From NCBI RefSeq assembly GCF_000699445.3, contig NC_067196.1, forward strand, positions 90,677,364-90,741,363: a DNA stretch of 64,000 bases. Direction: 5' to 3'. A model generated the notes under the pieces. The model was not told the DNA's origin, ran no database searches, and worked only from the letters and a program-made list of their open reading frames with translations. Both the position numbers and the translations under genes were made by a program. Below are positions 45,370 through 56,518 of the stretch, piece after piece (position 1 is the stretch's first letter; the number at the start of each line of letters is the position of its first letter). The DNA comes from Schistosoma haematobium. Its lineage: Eukaryota; Platyhelminthes; Trematoda; Strigeidida; Schistosomatidae.

Positions 45370-47190
45370 TTAATTTTTTATTTGGACACACGAATATTGG
45401 TGCAAGAGAGCGCCAATATATATGCGCCACACAAAAAATGAGAATTCGAAGAGAAATAGAAAAAAAAAGCTAAGGAGCGCAAAAAAAGAGAACAATAACG
45501 AAGAGATTGTTGTAAGGTAGTGTGGTAGTAATGAGGGAACTCAAAGGTACAATCGGAAGAAATCTTTCAGGTAAGGGAGACACAACCACTTTTTATGAAG
45601 AAAGTAAAAGAAGGTTACACCAGGATCGCCACTGGTTTCTATTCTGAGCCATATCTGATAACGTCTCTAGCCACTAGGTAGCACCATCTCTCAGACCCCA
45701 ACCAGGGAGTCGTGAAGGACCGACAAAAGCCAGTCCTTTGCAGCTTTCTTTCATGCCACGACACCATGTCATGCACTGACCACCTCTCCGCTTCTTCCAA
45801 CCAGTCCCAGAGTCGGCAAATAATGCACGACGTGGAATTCTCTGGGACGACATTCGGAGAGCATGTCCAAGTCACCGAAGTCGATGTTTCTAGATGGTGA
45901 CACCAATTGAATTATTATCTCTGTACCCGAACACACGATGCTGAACCTCTGCATTACTAACATGATGTTACCACTGCATGTCAGCAATCCTTCGGAGACA
46001 GCGATGATCGAACACAGAGAGTCGTCTAACGTCCTCAACTCGGAGAGACCAGGTTTCACAAGCATAGAGCAAAGCTGCTCTCACCGACGCGTTGTAGATC
46101 CGACCTTTTACAGCCAGACTAACATCACGAAGGCGCCAAAGGTGACCCAGATTGGCAGAAGCCGCTCTGGCTTTCACTATACGTGCATTGATCTCATCAC
46201 TCACACCCCCACCAGCACCTATGCAGCTACCCAGATACACGAGCTTCTCAACTACTTCTATCTGCTCACCATCCAGGGTGAGTACAGGATTGGAATCCTG
46301 CCAGTCTTGTAGAAGTACTTTGCACTTCGAAGGTGCAAAGCACATACCATACCCACGGACACTGATTGCCAACTGATTAAGTGCGGATTGCATGCCTTGG
46401 GCATTATCGCACAGTAAGACAATATCGTCCGCATACTCAAGGTCGAGAAGTCTTTCTCCAGGCAACAGATCCACACCACCATTACTAACATTCATCAGAG
46501 CTGTTTCCAGAATGTCATCGATGGCAAAGTTGAAGAGGAATGGTGAGATTGGGCAACCCTGTCTAACCCCACTACTCGAATGGAACAATGGAGAAAGGTG
46601 TTTGTATGCCCTCACTCTGCCTGAGGTGTTTTTATATAGGGCTTTCAGGATGTCAATAAACTTCTCAGGCACACACTTCTTCAATAGACAATCCCAGAGA
46701 ACAGTCCTATCCAACGAATCGAAGGCAGCCCTGATGTCAAGAAACACTACGATTGTTGGCCTTTGATAAGTATGGCGGTGTTCCAACATTTGGCGGAGGG
46801 TGAAGATATGATTAATACATCCTCGACCAGAACGAAACCCAGCCTGCTGCTAGCGAGTCAATCTTTCTCGAGTTTTGAACAACCTACGAAGTATGATGGA
46901 AGCCAATAGCTTGGACGCAATCGGAAGTAGACTTATCAACCGATAGTTGTTACAAGAACGACGTGAACTCTTTTTAAAGATAGGGACAACTATCGACTCA
47001 TTCCATGACGTTGGTACACTCTCTAGTTCCCAAACCTTTGTAAACAACGTTGTCAATTCCTTAGTCAGGAAGCCACCACCATCTTCAAAGAGAGCCGGAG
47101 GTAAGTCATCTGGGCCAGGTGATTTGTAGCGTTTCAAGAGTTGGAGTTCCTTGCGGACTTCTGCATCATTTGATATTTTTCATAATCATC
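45370..47190 (-). mobile_element. RTE-B LINE, nearly open RT and C-terminus
   Basis: Reading the minus strand from about 47185: SNDAEVRKELQLLKRYKSPG, PDDLPPALFEDGGG, VVPIFKKSSRRSCNNYRLIS, one TAG at 46847-46849, QAGFRSGRGCINHIFTLRQM, VVFLDIRAAFDSLDRTVLWD, SGVRQGCPISPFLFNFAIDD, LEYADDIVLLCDNAQG (YADD near 46430) and LVYLGSCIGAGGGVSDEINA, then frameshifted C-terminal residues to about 45600. The 3-prime UTR and T-rich (minus A-rich) tail lie at 45370-45600. The endonuclease is missing. With one stop through about 1.2 kb this is among the youngest elements here. Confidence 0.75.
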
Positions 47191-47194
47191 GACA

Positions 47195-47605
47195 GCTCAT
47201 CATATTTGTGTGAGGGCTGTGATACTGCCAGGCTGCCCAGATGGAAGCAGGTGGTTTTCATAGGGGGCCACTCCCCGAGCCTTTGACATAAATGTCTGGT
47301 CCACAAGGCAGTAGAGCATCGTGAGGAGATGCAGTCCCATGGTAGCCGGTGACCAAAAATGTATTCATACTCCCGTTGTTCCCGCAGGATACTGGAGCCC
47401 ATATGCACCATTGATTTGGTTTGGGATCCGGTTAAAGCGCCAGACTTTCGCTTTTCGTCCTCTCATTTTCGTAAATAACACCCTCGCCACGAGAAGGCAG
47501 TGAGTAGGACTTCCCTGGCAGAGGCTGTATACGCGTGGCCGTGTGAGAGCATTTCGAGAGGGAGGGCGAGCCCACCCCTCTCTCGGCCATCCAGGGCATT
47601 TGTGG
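47195..47605 (-). mobile_element. SINE-L copy 5, 3-prime truncated
   Basis: Begins at GCTCATCATATTTGTGTGAGG and lacks the last roughly 85 bp and the A tail present in the other copies; it directly abuts the truncated 5-prime side of RTE-B. The 5-prime hairpin region is at 47540-47600. Confidence 0.6.
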
Positions 47606-48150
47606 GCAACTAAGTTCAGAACACCAATCCAAGCCTCTGCGATATGAATCATTATATTTCAAACTTACAGAGTTGATATGCCAACCAAACAGACCATAAC
47701 GTAGTATAAAATAGAATATAACATTTGTAGAAAATTTGGCCAAATGTGGCTGTGAATATGGGAGGCAGTGACTAATAGACAGAGCATAATTCAAGAATGG
47801 TAAAACTTATAATAATTTTTCATAAGTCAGAATAAACCTTGTAATAAGAGGAATGTGAATGTGGACAGTTTAGTTATTTATCACTCATACGATAAAAGTA
47901 TACGTTTAGTGTTGGTCCATAAACAGATCCCAAAATTACCATTCATTACGCTTGTCGGAACTTAACAAGTATATATAGTGGTGGATAATGAATAATATCA
48001 AAAACTGCTAAGAACTGAGAATGGACCAACAGAAGAATGAAGAGCCATGTGTGATTTAAATGATTTGCTTGTGTGTGATATAGTTGAAGGAGTACGATGA
48101 ATCAGAAATATAGTACCGTTATCATCTAATACTTTCGACATCCTATTTTT
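47606..48150. other. Spacer, nothing recognised
   Basis: No supported feature. Confidence 0.35.
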
Positions 48151-48154
48151 TTAT

Positions 48155-48345
48155 AGTTGAATTCATGAGTCAATTAAAGCTAGATCATCGAAAATCTGGA
48201 AGCACTGGACGGCTGCTTCGTTCTACTACGAGATTCATTGGCAGTGCGCATCCATAATTCCTCCCGTGGGAGTCGAACCCAGGATCTATCGGCCTCGCGC
48301 GTGAACGCTTAACCTCTAGACCACTAAGCCGGCATGCAACCCCTT
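48155..48345 (-). mobile_element. SINE-H copy
   Basis: Minus copy: GAGTCAATTAAAGCTAGATC, GGAAGCACTGGACGGC, and a box 1 region that reads CCAATGAATCTCG on the minus strand (box 1 lost); B-box GAGTCGAACCC and A-box-like CTTAACCTCTAGACCAC. Confidence 0.6.
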
Positions 48346-48349
48346 CTGA

Positions 48350-48735
48350 TAATTATCATCATGTGCTCACTAGTGACTGGCTTCAAGAGGTATTTCCTAG
48401 AGTGCTAGTAAGAAGCCATGACCAGTGGTGTCTAACCAGGTGTGTTGTGAAATAGTAACACTGAAAACAATGGTGGACGGTGACACAAATTTGTGAATTG
48501 GTTGAGGCTATATACTAATATCTTTGGATGCCGTTTCATTAGTTTAGAGGTTAAGCGTTCGCGCGCGAGACCGATAGATCCTGGGTTCGATTCCCACGAG
48601 CGGAATCGTGGATGTGCACCGCTGAGGAGTCCTGTGCTAGGGCTTCCAGTGCTTTCAGGTTTTCCATGATCTAGCTTTAATTGACTCATGAAGTCAACTA
48701 TAAAAGTGCTAAAAATTTCCACAAAACCCGCTTTT
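48350..48735 (+). mobile_element. SINE-H copy, head to head with the previous
   Basis: CCCCTTCTGATAATTATCAT, AGTGACTGGCTTCAAGAGG, A-box-like TTAGTTTAGAGGTTAAGC, B-box GGGTTCGATTCCC, CTGAGGAGTCCTGTGC; box 2 is lost and the 3-prime domain is shortened. Confidence 0.6.
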
Positions 48736-48975
48736 GGTAATTCTATTTTTCGTATGCATATATCCCTCTCTTGATATATAAGACGTAGATTTCTGAGTAA
48801 AAGAAAGTTTGAATTCAATTACTTACACTATTTGTTTACTGTTATGCGTTATTCCTCCCTCTTCGTATTATTTCAAGTTTATTATTTCTCATCATTTATT
48901 TCAGTATACGTGAATATACTGACATGGGCGATTGAATATATCACTTTTTCAATACCATCTACATGCATCTATATA

Positions 48976-49105
48976 ATTTCTCTGGTTAGCGTTTTTTTAG
49001 CGAGTTAGTTTTCTACGTGATGGGTTTGCTAACCCCATGCCCAACCCTCCTCCTTTACCCGGGCTTGGGAACGGCAGTAACTCCAGAAGAGCCAACAGCG
49101 AAGTC
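48976..49105 (-). mobile_element. Stand-alone SR2-leader element with 15-bp TSD
   Basis: About 130 bp flanked by perfect ACATGCATCTATATA (48961-48975 and 49106-49120). The minus strand reads GGAGTTACTGCCG.. to CGCTAACCAGAGAAAT. No SR2 coding sequence is attached. Confidence 0.75.
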
Positions 49106-49120
49106 ACATGCATCTATATA

Positions 49121-51470
49121 CATGTATATAAATATATATTTACTATTGTTTTCTTCATTCTTATTACTCATTGGATATTCATTCACTGGACTTGTTGACT
49201 CCGTTTTTCATTGTTTCTTAGAAATGAATCAGAATGATTTAAAGCCAAGTTTAATTGCCTATCTCTCTTTCTGTTGTATGGACTATTTTCCATTTCTGTA
49301 CTATGAATCTGTATCTACTATTATTTTTGTTATTACTGTACACGTGTTAGACGTCTGGTTCGTGTTAAACGAGTGACTGCGTGAGTCTTTCTATATATAT
49401 AGAGAGAGACAGATGGTACTTATTGCTATTCTGTAATTTACTATCCACTTTACATTTAGATTTCTTTCACTCTTCTAAATTCATATTTCATTTGCCTGAA
49501 TTATCAGAATGACTTGGTGTTTTATCAAATTTCTTTTTTGTATTTATTGAATTTCTTATATGTGAAGAGTCTGTAGCGTGGTGTCGAACCGAAATCGACT
49601 ATGAACACCTCTACAGAGAAACATGTGCCAAATAAATGCATAAAATCCCCGGGATTCCAAATATCAGAAGGCGGTTAATGGACCAAGTCGAGATTTATTT
49701 GCTGGCGATCTCTTGGTATCGAAAGTATATCGAGATCGTGCCAGGATACAAGCTTGGTTACAGAGCGTAACCGAATTCGCGCGAGTTCACAATTAAAGTG
49801 TAAGAATAATGGGTGCTTTTTTTAGCACAGTTAAACAAAGAGCACATTAAACAGTCACTGGTAAAATTGGTTTCAATAATAATTGTTTTCAATAAACCAA
49901 TCATGTTTTCGTGATAAAAGTGAATCACTACAAGTCGTTCAGTGTACAATATGAGCGCGGGTTATTCAAAAAAGAAATCAAATGTTCTGATTCAATTGTT
50001 TTGTTTTTCTCTTTCTTTAGTGTTTATCAATTGAATCAATAAAATTTCAATGTATATTGTTGTCATATTTGCTGTTTTATATCAATATTTTGGTGTATGT
50101 GTGTTTCCCTTCATACATAAACCGCTTAGTTTCAAATCCTTCTTGTTGCCTTTTTCAAAGTTAACTCAAGTTATTATGTTCGTTTTACTCGTGCTTAATT
50201 CTACCATGTTTCCGTATTCGGTGACAATCATTCGCACCTACCTCTTATCTCTTCTATTTTTTGAATCTTTGGAATTGTTCATTTTATGTATATCCAGTTC
50301 TGTTGCTTCTAATTTTTCCCATTTGTTTATATTTATAGAAAGAATGTTCCATCTGGATCAAATCTAGGCTTGTTTTCATTATTGTACAAGGTATTTATTC
50401 CACGAATTGATAGGTCATACTTTGATTCTATAAGCTTGTGTTGTGTTCTAAAAGATTGGATTCCGTAGTTCAAAAAGACAAACAAACAAAAAACAACGCT
50501 CTTTAATTGTGAAATTTTGCTATGTGGTTGTAACTTCATTCAGAGATTCATGTAAAAAAGTGAAACTATAACACTTTATGTGATTAAAAGATTCTACCTC
50601 TTAATCACTGGTTTGAATCATCAACTCTATCTGGGCTCCCGAACAGTGTTGCTAGTTATTTCGGTTCAAGTGTGCATTATAGCTGAGTATGCAAATCTGT
50701 ACTTGATTAACGTGTCACAAATAATTAAATAAAAATGGACCATATCTGTATCAAGGCGCTTCAGTTAAAGTTTATGTTAACATTGATTTCTAGACATACA
50801 CAACATAGGACGTGAAACAAATGAATATCGTTCTGACTTCCTGCACTGATTAATATAACTCATTTATGAAGTGAGTGTTTATGTAGTTGACTGGTGACAT
50901 TAAAATGACAAATGAATTCGCTTGCAGTCTCGCAAAACTTCCTGTAAAATTAGTAGCATAGTGTGACTAGGTGGAAAATTATAAGTAGTCCTCTTATGAT
51001 AGGATTTCGTGGTATAGAATATAACTGTATAGAACTGACATATGTTATCCGGTCACTGCTCTCCGATGCAGGTCGATTTTACGTTTTATGATTCTTCAGC
51101 TACTGCAGATAAGAACATCTAAATAATTAAACTTCCAATCGACTTAAACTTATGTAATACTCGTAGTTCTTGCATTTCGCTCCGCATAAGGCTTTATTCC
51201 AGTTGACCTCAGTATCATCTCCTGTGGTTTTTGGCAAAATATTCAGTGATGTCACTAGTTATTTGCTAATAAGTACATATAGTCACAAATATCCAACGTT
51301 TCCAGCCCGTCATAAAATCAGAACTCTTCGAGACAAAGTTAAAAATAATTCATTTCTCATGATTAATACTGTCGTTTTTGGATTGATCATAATCTAGATA
51401 GGTGGGTTAAATTAAAGAAATTTAAAGAGAAAACCCAGTTGTAATCGCTTTCATCTATCTACTTTGTGTT
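49121..51470. other. Spacer, mostly unassigned
   Basis: No supported gene. 49560-49800 is a more GC-rich patch (CCCCGGGATTCC, GCGCGAGTTCACAATTAAAG) of unknown origin. Open frames at 50050-50367 and 51170-51397 are hydrophobic AT-driven reads without splice or family support. Confidence 0.3.
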
Positions 51471-51474
51471 CCAC

Positions 51475-51759
51475 TTATCCGTTTACGTCAGGTATTCTTG
51501 AAGAGACCATAAAATTCCACCTTCTAGATGTTTGGATTGCCTTAATAATTTCTTCATCCACTGGTTTTCGACTTGTTGGCGATATATCCGCTTTATTGAT
51601 GTTTACAGGGGATAGACATTCTTCATTCAATAATAACTGTATACCATCATTGCTATTGGTTTGCTTGTTTATCCAATCATCATTATTTAAAGGGTTGTTG
51701 TTTAAACTGTGTGTGGTGCTCAATGTATATGTGGTGAACTTAAATACACAAACTAATTG
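51475..51759 (-). CDS. Possible terminal exon of an unrecognised gene
   Basis: Acceptor TATTTGACAG, then 94 codons to a stop: QLVCVFKFTTYTL, NDDWINKQTNSNDGIQLLLN, EECLSPVNINKADISPTSRK, EEIIKAIQTSRRWNFMVSS, RIPDVNG. The composition is that of a normal soluble protein and the exon signal is clean, but I do not recognise the family, and the phase (0) does not match the nearest upstream candidate exon. Confidence 0.35.
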   Translation of the reverse strand, partial: QLVCVFKFTTYTLSTTHSLNNNPLNNDDWINKQTNSNDGIQLLLNEECLSPVNINKADISPTSRKPVDEEIIKAIQTSRRWNFMVSSRIPDVNG

Positions 51760-51992
51760 CTGTCAAATAGAATCAAAAGAAATGTACAACACTATGAGGT
51801 AACACGTCATGACCTTATTTGAATTCTTAATACTACTGTTTCCTGTATTTGTAGTTAATATAACATTTACTAGATATAGATAATCGTTGTTACGATATTG
51901 TCTTGTGATTTTTGTGCCTATTTAGCTCATATGATAGTCGGCTTGATATGTCCTGATTGGTACTAAGCATACCTATTCAACTTCGATCTTAC

Positions 51993-52179
51993 TTTTGAGA
52001 ATAACTTTTATCACAGAGTGAGCAAACCTAAGGGAACATTGAGAAACAGGAAGCACTGGACAACTTTTTAAATTTTTGTCAGGGTCTTCTAGGCAGTAAC
52101 TGTCTGAAGATCTTCGGGTACCGACGTGAATCGCAATCCAGTGGTCTGAATTCTCCATCTTCGCCCAATTCGTAATACA
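51993..52179 (-). CDS. Possible internal exon of an unrecognised gene
   Basis: Acceptor ATGATAAACAG and donor GTAAGA. One frame reads CITNWAKMENSDHWIAIHVG, TRRSSDSYCLEDPDKNLKSC and SQCSLRFAHSVIKVILK. A second frame is also open for its first part (YYELGEDGEFRPLDCDSRRY), so the frame is uncertain. It may instead be part of an unknown repeat. Confidence 0.25.
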
Positions 52180-52299
52180 CTGTTTATCATGGGATGTCGT
52201 CGATACAAGAGACCGAAAGGTCTGTGTCCGGATAACAGATATATGTCATGACGTAATTCATCTGAAATTGTTTTTTGAATATTGACTACAGGAAACTGA

Positions 52300-52440
52300 A
52301 AGAAGAATATAGAAACAGGACAAAATTGGCAGTGATAAACAATGCAGAATTATCTTCTTATAACCTTAATGAGGTGATTAGCCACTTCTCTACCCAGCGT
52401 TCGAAACATATTTGTAAAATGATAATCGACACTTCATGAA
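52300..52440 (+). other. Weak exon-like open stretch
   Basis: After TTGACTACAG a 50-codon frame reads KLKEEYRNRTKLAVINNAEL then NLNEVISHFSTQRSKHICK to a stop. Only an acceptor-like border supports it. Confidence 0.15.
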
Positions 52441-52716
52441 CCTGACGTTACAATGTTCTCTGATCATTCAGCTTCATTGTCCTTACGTAAGCTTGGTAAA
52501 CGTTTCGTCCTTGGTCCGATCAACAATTCACTGCTCTCTAATCGGCGGTCACAAGTTATAACAGCCCTAAATACACCCATTTCGTCAATAGCTTAATGTC
52601 AAGCTTCATCTGGAAAGGGAGAACACCATATATATCACATGGAAGATGGACATGGCGGTTGACACTGACCAAGAGTATTTTGAGACCATCGCATGGCTGT
52701 TGAATTTGTTAATTCT

Positions 52717-52835
52717 GGTTGGTGCTTTTTTAGCAATGTTGTTTTCTGCGGAATGAGGTTACTGAACCTATACCCAACCTCCCTCTTGAATCCGGAGTTA
52801 GGACCAGCAGTAACCCTAAAACAGGTACAGGTTAC
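52717..52835 (-). repeat. SR2-leader module, diverged
   Basis: GGTTGGTGCTTTTTTAGC, TTTTCTGCGGAATGAGG and CCAACCTCCCTC match the module in minus orientation. No flanking duplication is visible. Confidence 0.55.
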
Positions 52836-52869
52836 ATAACAGCTACAAGGCTGCTAACTCCCTTCACTT

Positions 52870-53745
52870 TCTTCTGAGGGTTCACTGGATTATGAAGACC
52901 TCCACACCTCAAGGGAGGCACATAATACAGTAGACAGCTTGTATGCAACTAGACGATTTGGATTTCACAGACGACGTAGCTCCTCTATACCATACACACC
53001 AAAAATTGCAGGTCAAGACAACTGGTGTAGCAGTAGCAGCCTCTGTAGCGATAGGCCCCAACATATATGAGGGAAAAACTAACATCCTCAAATACAACAT
53101 GGAGAACACCAACCAACTCACTCGCAACTGATAGAGAAATCCTGCAACAGGTGGAATCTTCCATGTATATGACATAGTAAGTGTCTTCGATGAACAAGGA
53201 GAATTCGATGCAGATGTAAAGGCAGGGATTGACAAATTAAATGTGGTATTCCCACATTTGAAGAACATACGGAACTCAAAACGACTGTGAACCAATATTA
53301 AAGTCACAATCTTCAATATGAACGTCAAGACAGTTCCATTGTACAGAGCTGGAACGTGGAGAACTATTACAACCATCATCCAACATGTACAAGTATTTGT
53401 AAACAACCGTCTACGTAAGATACCCAGTGTCTGTTGACCGGATACCATCAGCAACAGTGTACTGTAGAAGAGAACAAACAAACAAAGAGAAAATTAGGGA
53501 AAGACGTTGGAAGTGGATAGAACACACATTAGGGAAATTACCAATCTGCATGATCAGACAAGCCTCACTTGGGATCCTGAAGGAAAACAGAAAGGAGGAA
53601 CGTCAAAGAACACACTGTGTCGAGAATCGGAAGCACAGATGAAAAGGAACAACTGGAAAGGATTGCCCAGGACAGAGTTGCATGGAGAATACTGGTGGGC
53701 GGCTCGTGCTCCTCCATGAGTGATAACAGGTGTTAATAATTAAGT
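52870..53745 (+). pseudogene. SR2-like RTE LINE, RT core to 3-prime end
   Basis: MKTSTPQGRH-type start, QLDDLDFTDDVAPLYHTHQ (FADD box as FTDD), KTNILKYNMENTNQLTRN with a stop, then DEQGEFDADVKA, RNSKRL, ERTNKEKIRERRWKW and IEHTLGKLPICMIRQASLG in shifted frames, ending in CAGGTGTTAATAATTAAG. Several frameshifts, so inactive. Confidence 0.65.
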
Positions 53746-54285
53746 AAAGTGATCTATCGTCCAGGTGTTCCACACATTAGTGTAATTAGCAAATATGATT
53801 TAACTCACTCATTCCCAAATAATGTATGGCAGTCATTAAGATAGATAGTTTGAGCATATTATTCAATAAATTTAATGTTGAAAGAGTTAAATTATTTGAT
53901 AGAAATCAGCATCATCACTGATCAATAGACTCCAGTTGTCATCCTCCTAACAACCACGTTTTTCAAGTAATTCCATCAAGAATGGCTGAAAATATTGAAA
54001 AATGTAGAAAAGTATTAGTGACATGTTTTGAGAACAGTTGGTTAGACAGTACGTTACATACGAAGGTATAAAAATAATACGGTTCCCAGTAATCAGCTTT
54101 AAATTGTATTATTACGAGTATTCTGTTATGTAATGTGTTGTGACAATATAACATAGTAATAATGATGATACTAATTACCATTATTATTAGTAGTATATGA
54201 GAAAATGATTAATTTTCAGGAGTGGTCTCACATGACTAGTTCATTTGAAGACAATCTAATTAGAATTGAGAATAAAGAAATGAAT
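53746..54285. other. Spacer, nothing recognised
   Basis: No supported feature. Confidence 0.35.
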
Positions 54286-54289
54286 CACA

Positions 54290-54485
54290 ATTGATTGATC
54301 ATTGGGTGGTGATCAATGTCATGCGTGTCTAGTCCTTATTAGTGCAGATCGAATGCTATCGACCATGTTGCATGTGGCCACCAGTTCCCTCAGGATAACA
54401 GGTACACCTTGCTGACGAGTGTCAAGTAGCACGAAACCCGGGTCCAGGGTTTCCTGTCGACTACTTTCAACCACCATCTAAAGAA
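54290..54485 (+). mobile_element. Unnamed repeat carrying an intact hammerhead core (copy 2)
   Basis: Longer than copy 1: includes CTAGTCCTTATTAGTGCAGA and GCATGTGGCCACCAG before the hammerhead, and ends GTCGACTACTTTC. Copy 1 (500-655) lacks about 45 bp in the middle. Confidence 0.6.
54407..54449 (+). ncRNA. Hammerhead ribozyme, unnamed-repeat class (copy 2)
   Basis: Stem I CCTTG/CAGGG, CTGACGA (54412-54418), stem II GTGT/GCAC around CAAGTA, GAAA (54433-54436), stem III ACCCGGGT, triplet GTC (54442-54444). All core residues are intact. Confidence 0.65.
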
Positions 54486-54594
54486 ATGAATGATCAAGAT
54501 GAAAGATAATACAATTTGGTCGAACTATAACTGGCGATCATGTGTGCTTGAAGTGGTAGATATAAATAATAAGGTTAAGTATAAATATTATGTA

Positions 54595-54845
54595 ATCAAG
54601 TGGAACAATTGATAGATTCAATTCACCACGATAGGGTGAAATTGATGATTCTTCCAGTTTCAGTCTCAGTTTGGAATCGTTAGGTGGTGTGATGGCCTGT
54701 GTTGGTCCTGACGATTTTGATACCTCAGTTGATCTAACTTTCTTTTGAATGAGTCGATAGATGGAGCTTTCATTAAGTGTTGAGGTAATGAATTCCACTG
54801 ATTAATGTTTCCAAGGGAAATCCACCCTCCCATCCTTCCTTGTCC
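54595..54845 (-). mobile_element. CR1/SR1-type LINE C-terminal fragment
   Basis: The minus frame reads MGGWISLGNINQWNSLPQHL, MKAPSIDSFKRKLDQLRYQ, the WNSLP..SFKxxLD ending typical of CR1/jockey-type reverse transcriptases. It is 5-prime truncated, with the 3-prime UTR to about 54595. Confidence 0.5.
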
Positions 54846-54939
54846 CTAATTCACTTTATTGATATGTTTGAGTTTTCTCCCTTTGATTATTATTGATTTA
54901 TGTAAATCAGTGTTTTTGTAATTTTAAACTGTAATCATG

Positions 54940-55125
54940 ATGAAACGCGCATTCTAGAGTCCATTGCTAGTCACCATCCATCTTTGTTGATAATTTATGT
55001 GACGTAATGCAATATTGAGCAATCTAAACAAAATACACATATGTTAATAACAAGCTGATGAATTAAATTTCTAAACATCAATGGGAAGATTGGAACAAAC
55101 AATACAAAATGAATTTATGTTGTAT
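54940..55125 (+). mobile_element. Sm-alpha-type 3-prime fragment
   Basis: ATGATGAAACGCGCATTC, CATTGCTAGTCACCATCC and the tail CAATGGGAAGATTGGAACAAAC. Box 1 is absent. Confidence 0.6.
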
Positions 55126-55412
55126 TGTTACTATGATGTGGGAAAATTCATAATAGAAATAGACAGACAGACATAGAGTTGTAAGTATGAATTTCACCTT
55201 GTCAACATGTGATACTTTTAACCAAGTTAGAATTAAATGGAACTGAAAAATTTTCTCTAGAAGTTCACAACTAAATCATTTTTCAGGTATTCTGAACATT
55301 CAGAATGTTGTAGTGAATCATCTGAGAAGAAGTTCTTTTATACTATAGAATGTCATAAACTGAAGCAAGACCTCTTTGAAGAAATAAAGTTACACAGAAT
55401 TTTGTTGCTATG

Positions 55413-55440
55413 ATTAATGACTTATGAATAAGTCATTAAT
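55413..55440. repeat. Near-perfect 28-bp palindrome
   Basis: ATTAATGACTTAT, two bases, then ATAAGTCATTAAT. No gene is adjacent, so no regulatory role can be assigned. Confidence 0.8.
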
Positions 55441-55638
55441 GGACTTTTCGAAATTGAACGATATTTATACAAACTATGGAATGATCAAGTAGACTTAATG
55501 AATGATATCGTGCATAATGATCAGATGAGTTCTGTGAATGACCAAAACAAATTCATGTTTAACTTAATTAGTCTTTCAGTAGAAGAGGTTTATTTATTCT
55601 AACAAATTTGAATTATACTATTGGATGATGATTGAGTA

Positions 55639-56518
55639 GGGCGAGACTCTAATTTAGCGACGACCTTTGAACGAATCTTAAATGACCTTGATAATTATTA
55701 GCCAATCAGGGGGCAGTTAGTACAAAGTGAAAATATATTGTAAGTAAGTAATGAATTACAATGGATATTCTTCTTTTACATGATTTAAAAACTTGTTAAG
55801 TTTTGATGAAGGTTCAGAGGCTCTGAATTCATAATGCATATTGTATAGAAACTCATCCATAAGGTAAGTGTTGTAGCCCGTCAATAGACACCTCTTCTCT
55901 AAACTCCGATGTAAACCGATCGCATGTTAGCACCCTAAACCCTAATCTAACCCTAACCTTAACCTAACCCTAAACCCTAATCTAACCCTAACCTTAACCC
56001 TTACCATAAACCCAACCTAACCCTAAACCCTAATCTAACCCTAACCCTAAACCCTAATCTAACCTTAACCTAACCCTAATCTAAACCTAACTTTAACCTA
56101 ACCCTAAACCCTAATCTAACCCTAAACTTAACCCTAACCATAACCCTAACCTAACCCTAAACCCTAATCTAACCCTAACCTTAACCTAACCCTAAACCCT
56201 AATCTAACCCTAAACCCTAACCTTAGCCCTAAACGATAATCTAACCCTAAACCCTAACCTTAACCTAACCCTTAACCCTAATTTTAACCCCAAACCCTAA
56301 CCCTATGGACGAGTTTCTATACAATATGCATAAATTCAGAACTTCTGAGCCTTTATCAAACCTCAACAAGTTTTTAAATCATGTAGAAGAAGAATATCCA
56401 CTGTAATTCATTACTTTCTTGTAATATATTTTTACTTTATACTGTCTTCTGATTAGCTAATAATTGAAATTGCTCAAACGCTTCTCATTGGCTCGTCCCT
56501 AAATTAGAGTTTCGCCGT
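55639..56518. mobile_element. Foldback element: inverted arms around a telomere-like core
   Basis: Left arm 55639-55862 and right arm 56304-56518 are inverted copies of each other (about 215-225 bp; for example ATGATTTAAAAACTTGTT and ATATTGTATAGAAACTC), with small gaps. The core holds a degenerate CCCTAA array. A block of the core edge (CTCTAAACTCCGATGTAAACC) recurs after the right arm at 56555-56600. Confidence 0.75.
55932..56305. repeat. Interstitial telomere-like (CCCTAA)n array, degenerate
   Basis: About 370 bp built from CCCTAA, CCCTAAA, CCCTAATCTAA and CCTTAA variants, with a higher-order unit near ACCCTAAACCCTAATCTA. Schistosome telomeres are (TTAGGG)n; here the C-rich strand is plus. 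Confidence 0.85.

Noticed and set aside
49017..49376. 119-codon plus frame
   Set aside because: It begins inside the stand-alone SR2-leader element and runs into AT-rich sequence, so it is not a gene.
50050..50367. 105-codon hydrophobic plus frame, possible membrane protein
   Set aside because: Phe/Leu/Ile content follows the T-rich strand; there is no splice context, family likeness or partner exon.
55932..56305. Chromosome end or subtelomere
   Set aside because: The array is degenerate, internal, and flanked on both sides by inverted arms and ordinary repeats. It is interstitial.
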